Shown one piece after another: positions 60,466 to 64,000 of a stretch of DNA of 64,000 nt. This DNA comes from PVC group bacterium (GTDB lineage: Bacteria; Verrucomicrobiota; Kiritimatiellia; CAIKKV01; CAITUY01), in the NCBI GenBank assembly GCA_945870225.1, contig CAMBRF010000017.1:1-64000 (forward strand), read 5' to 3'. The position numbers and the translations under genes are program-made. Numbering within the stretch: the first letter of the stretch is position 1; every line of letters begins with the position of its first letter. The notes under the pieces are model-generated. The model did not search any database. It was not told where the DNA came from and worked only from the letters and a program-made list of their open reading frames with translations.

Positions 60466-61986
60466 TTATACCACCAGGTTTCCGGAGACGAACGACAGAT
60501 TGTGATAACGCGACAGCAGGTTGGCTGTGATCCGTCCCGATTCGTAAATGGTCGGCAGTCCGCTGCCCGGATGGGTTCCGCCGCCGACCAGATAGCAGCG
60601 ATCAAGTTCCTCAAACCGGTTACGCGGACGGAAATAGATCATCTGGCTGATGCTGTGGGCCAGGTTGAATGTGGCGCCCAGGTAAACATGATGCTCGTTC
60701 TCCCATTCCTGCGGCGTGATCACCTTCTCCTCAACGATGTGACGGCGGATGTCCTTCATCTCGGTGCGTTCCTCAATGCGGTCGAGCACGGTATCCCGGA
60801 AGGCGGCGCGGTCGGTCTCCCAGTCAATCCCGCTGCGGTTGTTGGCGACCGGGACCAGGACGTAGACGGCGGAATGCCCCGGCGGGGCGAGGGTGGGGTC
60901 GGTGAGGCTGGCGTTGCGCACATAGAACGAGGTGTCGGTGCCGGGTTTCCGCCCGCCAAAAATATCATTCACATTTCCACGATAGTCGCGGGCAAAGGCG
61001 ATGGAGTGGTGCGGGGTCGGGTAGCAGGTGTCCAGCCCCAGGTAGAGCATGAAGGTGGAACAGGAATACTGCATCTTCCGGAGTTTGGCCGGCGTATATT
61101 TACGCAGGATGCCCGGCTCGATCAGCGTGTTCATGGCGTGGGCAAAGTCGGCATTGATGACCACGTCATCGGCGGCAATTTTTTCGCCATCGGCAAGCTC
61201 GACACCCTTGACGACCCGGTTCTCGATCAGCAGGCGTTTGACAGGTGTATTCAGACGGATGTCGGCTCCGTTCCGCTTCGCCACAGAGGCCATGGCCTCG
61301 GAGATTCGGCTCAGGCCACCGGTGGTGTGATAGATGCCGAAGGCGTGTTCAATGTAGGCGATCATGGCAAAGACGCCAGGGCATTCCCAAGGGGACATGC
61401 CCAGGTACTTGGCCTGGAAGGTGAAGGAGAGCGCCAGATCCTGGTTGCCGAAATAATCGAACATCACGTCGTAGAGTTTCCGGGTCAGGGCGAGGTGGGG
61501 AATCGCCTGGCGTATTTCACGGGAAAAAAGAGCCGACGGCTTGCTGTACGCTTTTTGGAGACAGGGAAAGAGATGCTCGAAGCGCGCTTTTTCACGGGCG
61601 AAGAAACGGTCATAGTGACGGGAGCGGCCCGGGAAACACCGCTCAATCTCCGCCTTCATGCGCGCGGGATCGTTGGTTATCAGCATCTGCTTGTCGGTGT
61701 ACTCCAGCCGGTACATGGGGTCGAGACGTGTGAACTCCAGGACGTCTGAGGAGGGGACGCCGGATTCGTGGAACACCTCATCGAGAATATCCTTGAGCAT
61801 GAGGAAGGTCGGCCCGGTGTCGAAGGTGTAGGGGCCGAGCTGGAGCGTGGCATTGCGTCCGCCGACACGGGATTTTTCCTCCAGAACGGTAACCTTGAAG
61901 CCGCGGTGGGCCAGGATCATGGCGGCTGTCAGGCCGCCCGGGCCGGCTCCGACGATGACAATATGCTTTTGCGATGCGATGCCCAT
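60466..61986 (-). CDS. Phytoene desaturase (CrtI)-like FAD oxidoreductase
   Basis: 'HIVIVGAGPGGLTAAMILAHRGFKVTVLEEKSRVGGRNATLQLGPYTFDTGPTFLML'; C-term 'CYLVGGGTHPGSGLPTIYESGRITANLL'; SD AAAGGAG. Confidence 0.92.
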   Translation of the reverse strand: MGIASQKHIVIVGAGPGGLTAAMILAHRGFKVTVLEEKSRVGGRNATLQLGPYTFDTGPTFLMLKDILDEVFHESGVPSSDVLEFTRLDPMYRLEYTDKQMLITNDPARMKAEIERCFPGRSRHYDRFFAREKARFEHLFPCLQKAYSKPSALFSREIRQAIPHLALTRKLYDVMFDYFGNQDLALSFTFQAKYLGMSPWECPGVFAMIAYIEHAFGIYHTTGGLSRISEAMASVAKRNGADIRLNTPVKRLLIENRVVKGVELADGEKIAADDVVINADFAHAMNTLIEPGILRKYTPAKLRKMQYSCSTFMLYLGLDTCYPTPHHSIAFARDYRGNVNDIFGGRKPGTDTSFYVRNASLTDPTLAPPGHSAVYVLVPVANNRSGIDWETDRAAFRDTVLDRIEERTEMKDIRRHIVEEKVITPQEWENEHHVYLGATFNLAHSISQMIYFRPRNRFEELDRCYLVGGGTHPGSGLPTIYESGRITANLLSRYHNLSFVSGNLVV

Positions 61987-62107
61987 CTGTAAGCTCCTTT
62001 CGCCTTGGTTCAATCAACGGTACACTATATAATCCAGGTAGATAGTAACAGCATTTAGTCCGTTACGGCTTGAATCAATCGAATTGTGGTAAGGATTCGG
62101 GGGCGAA

Positions 62108-62221
62108 AAGAATTTTGAACAGAAGCTCGCGAAGCCCGCGAAGAATGGATATAGCTGCGACAGCGGCTAATCCCGCCGCTGTCGCCTTGGCGTGCTTTGC
62201 GAGCTTCTGTTCAAAATTCTT
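62108..62221. repeat. R1 MITE-like inverted-repeat element, copy B
   Basis: AAGAATTTTGAACAGAAGCTCGCGAAG vs reverse complement of the right end, 26/27; inner perfect hairpin GCGACAGCGGC-N7-GCCGCTGTCGC. Confidence 0.88.
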
Positions 62222-62259
62222 CATCTTGGTTCCGGCCATACCGGGTTAGGACATCACGT

Positions 62260-62706
62260 ATGTTTTGGAGCGGGTTCATCAATCTGAATAATCGCCTCAC
62301 CCGGTGGCGTGTGAGCGGAATGGCGCCGGGCCAGGTGCTGCTGCTCCTGCCGCGCTGCCTGCACAAGGACACCTGCCGGCAAAATGTGATGCTCAGCCTG
62401 GATGAATGCCAGCGGTGCGGAAAGTGCAGCCTGGCGGCGTTGTCGCAGCTTCGGGATGATTTCGGAGTGGTGGCATGCGTGGTAGGCGGCGGCCGTCAGG
62501 CCCTGGCGCACACGCGGCGGAAGGAAATCAAGGCCGTGGTGGCGGTGGCCTGCGAAAAGGAACTGGTCCATGGCATCCTGGCGGCCTTTCCCAAACCGGT
62601 TCTGGCCATCACGAACACCACGCCCGAGGGGCCGTGCCGGAATACCCTGGCCGATCCGCAAAAAGTGGCCGAAGCCATCAGGGAGTTGCTGTCTCCCGCC
62701 TCCTGA
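62260..62706 (+). CDS. DUF116 family protein
   Basis: 'LLLLPRCLHKDTCRQNVMLSLDECQRCGKCSLAALSQLRDDFG', 'ACEKELVHGI', 'NTTPEGPCRNT'. Confidence 0.85.
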   Translation: MFWSGFINLNNRLTRWRVSGMAPGQVLLLLPRCLHKDTCRQNVMLSLDECQRCGKCSLAALSQLRDDFGVVACVVGGGRQALAHTRRKEIKAVVAVACEKELVHGILAAFPKPVLAITNTTPEGPCRNTLADPQKVAEAIRELLSPAS

Positions 62707-62864
62707 TACTGTGTGGGGCGTACACCTTGGCCGTCCCGTCATCTTATCATCTGTGTTGCTCGCCGGGAACAATGAACATCGATAGACAGGATGAACAGGA
62801 TTATTCCGGAAAAGTAGGATTCAGTTCAAATCCGGATTTCCGAAAGGCCCAGACGAGGAGAATA

Positions 62865-63171
62865 ATTCACCACCCGCTTCGCTGGAGACACAGAGACACC
62901 GAGAAGAGAAGAAATGTTGCGGGCATTTAAGCTGCGGAGTACCCACCTGCGCCAAGGCTCCGGCGGGCAAGCCGCACCTAAAATTCCCGCAACGTATCTT
63001 GAAGCCATTCAGGAGAAAGAAGAGGGTTAGGGATGCCTCCTCCCTCTCTATGAATTCCTTCGAGAAATCGTGGCGTTTATTTTGGCCACGGTATTTCCGT
63101 GGACGAAATAAACGCCACATTGGCATTTTCTTCTCTGTGTCTCTGTGTCTCCAGCGAAGCGGGTGGTGAAT
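62865..63171. repeat. R2 nested inverted-repeat element
   Basis: 44-bp near-perfect termini ATTCACCACCCGCTTCGCTGGAGACACAGAGACAC(C/A)GAGAAGA..; inner GTTGCGGGCATTT..AAAATTCCCGCAAC; inner hairpin GTGGCGTTTATTT(63070)..AAATAAACGCCAC(63106). Confidence 0.85.
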
Positions 63172-63197
63172 CTGCCTTTTGGAGGTGTTAAGGCGGT

Positions 63198-63271
63198 CTT
63201 ATCATCTGTGTCAATCCGTGTTCATCTGTGGTTCCTCTTTTCTGGCGCAAAAACCACAGATGAACACAGAT
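63198..63271. repeat. R3 inverted repeat (ATCTGTGTTCATCTGTGGTT type)
   Basis: GTGTTCATCTGTGGTT (63218-33) and AACCACAGATGAACAC (63252-67), perfect 16-bp arms. Confidence 0.8.
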
Positions 63272-63289
63272 CAACTCGGAAGATTGCGG

Positions 63290-64000
63290 TTATGACCGGG
63301 ACTTGGAGCGGGTGCTTTTGCGGGGATATTTCATTCCCTTGGACTTTGCCGCCGCCTCGGCTTTGGCCGGTAACTCGCCCGGCAGTCCGGCGGCCAGGCG
63401 GAGTTCCTTGATCTGGTCGCGCAGCATGGCGGCCCGCTCGAACTCCAGCGCCCCGGCCGCCTCCAGCATCTCGGACTCCATCTCCCGCAACGTCGCGTGA
63501 ACGTCGTAGTCGGCGCCGCTTTCCTTCGCCACCAGAGCATCGATTTCCTGCCCCTTGTATTCAAGGACCAGGCTTTCCTGAATGCTTTTCCGGATGCTGG
63601 TGGGGGTGATGTGATGCGCCTTGTTGTACGCGAGTTGTTTTTCACGGCGTTGCCCGGTGACCTCAATCATGCGGCGCATGGAGTCGGTGATGTGGTCGGC
63701 ATACAGGATGACCTTGCCGTTCAGGTGTCGCGCCGCCCGCCCGGCGGTTTGAATCAGGGAGGTCTCAGACCGCAGGAAGCCCTCCTTGTCAGCGTCCAGA
63801 ATGGCCACCAGGGCCACCTCGGGTAAGTCGAGCCCCTCGCGCAGCAGGTTGATGCCGATAAGGCAGTCGAAGTCGGCCTTGCGCAGGCGGCGCAGGATCT
63901 CGACGCGCTCGATCGTCTGGATGTCGGCGTGCAGGTATTGCGCCTTGAGACCCACTGACCGCAGATACTCGGCCAGATCCTCGGCGGTACGCTTGGTGAG
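63290..64000 (-). CDS. uvrB: UvrABC excinuclease subunit B, C-terminal part (continues past window end)
   Basis: '[78 protein letters not shown]'; UVR motif '[17 protein letters not shown]'. Confidence 0.97.
   Translation of the reverse strand, partial: LTKRTAEDLAEYLRSVGLKAQYLHADIQTIERVEILRRLRKADFDCLIGINLLREGLDLPEVALVAILDADKEGFLRSETSLIQTAGRAARHLNGKVILYADHITDSMRRMIEVTGQRREKQLAYNKAHHITPTSIRKSIQESLVLEYKGQEIDALVAKESGADYDVHATLREMESEMLEAAGALEFERAAMLRDQIKELRLAAGLPGELPAKAEAAAKSKGMKYPRKSTRSKSRS

Overview
The window is a gene-dense, GC-rich bacterial chromosomal segment. Its style and repeat content would fit a PVC-group/Kiritimatiellota-like anaerobe, but no marker here settles the taxonomy. From left to right: a complete F1Fo ATP synthase operon (atpBEFHAGDC plus a trailing AtpZ/AtpI-like gene); an orphan multi-PAS histidine kinase; metY and bioB; a CbiMQO-type ECF Ni/Co transporter with a candidate NikR operator; a CusCBA/CzcCBA-type RND efflux operon translationally coupled to a PII-like gene; a solitary ZnuA-like binding protein and nikR; a cysK / Rrf2 / metY sulfur module; and an arsR - permease - thioredoxins - ccdA cluster. 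The most notable locus follows at 29.6-36.0 kb: arsR - hgcA - hgcB - acr3 - arsC - P1B ATPase - SAM methyltransferase, i.e. the mercury-methylation gene pair inside an arsenic-resistance operon. After it come a minus-strand ECF sigma / anti-sigma / thioredoxin / persulfide-dioxygenase-rhodanese / YeeE-rhodanese sulfur cluster; thiL, tsaE, serS, tilS; a corrinoid-methyltransferase-like URO-D protein fused to thioredoxin folds beside a CobW GTPase; an MscS-CNBD channel; TauE; a PAD-type deiminase; a terpene-cyclase-like barrel, ispH and a CrtI-like oxidoreductase; DUF116; and the 3' part of uvrB. Several families of structured intergenic repeats (MITE-like inverted repeats, nested hairpins) lie mainly at 45.5, 47.6, 49.1-50.0, 57.1, 59.4, 62.1 and 62.8-63.3 kb. 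No tRNA, rRNA, CRISPR array or transposase was found. All family calls come from reading motifs by eye; no searches were run.
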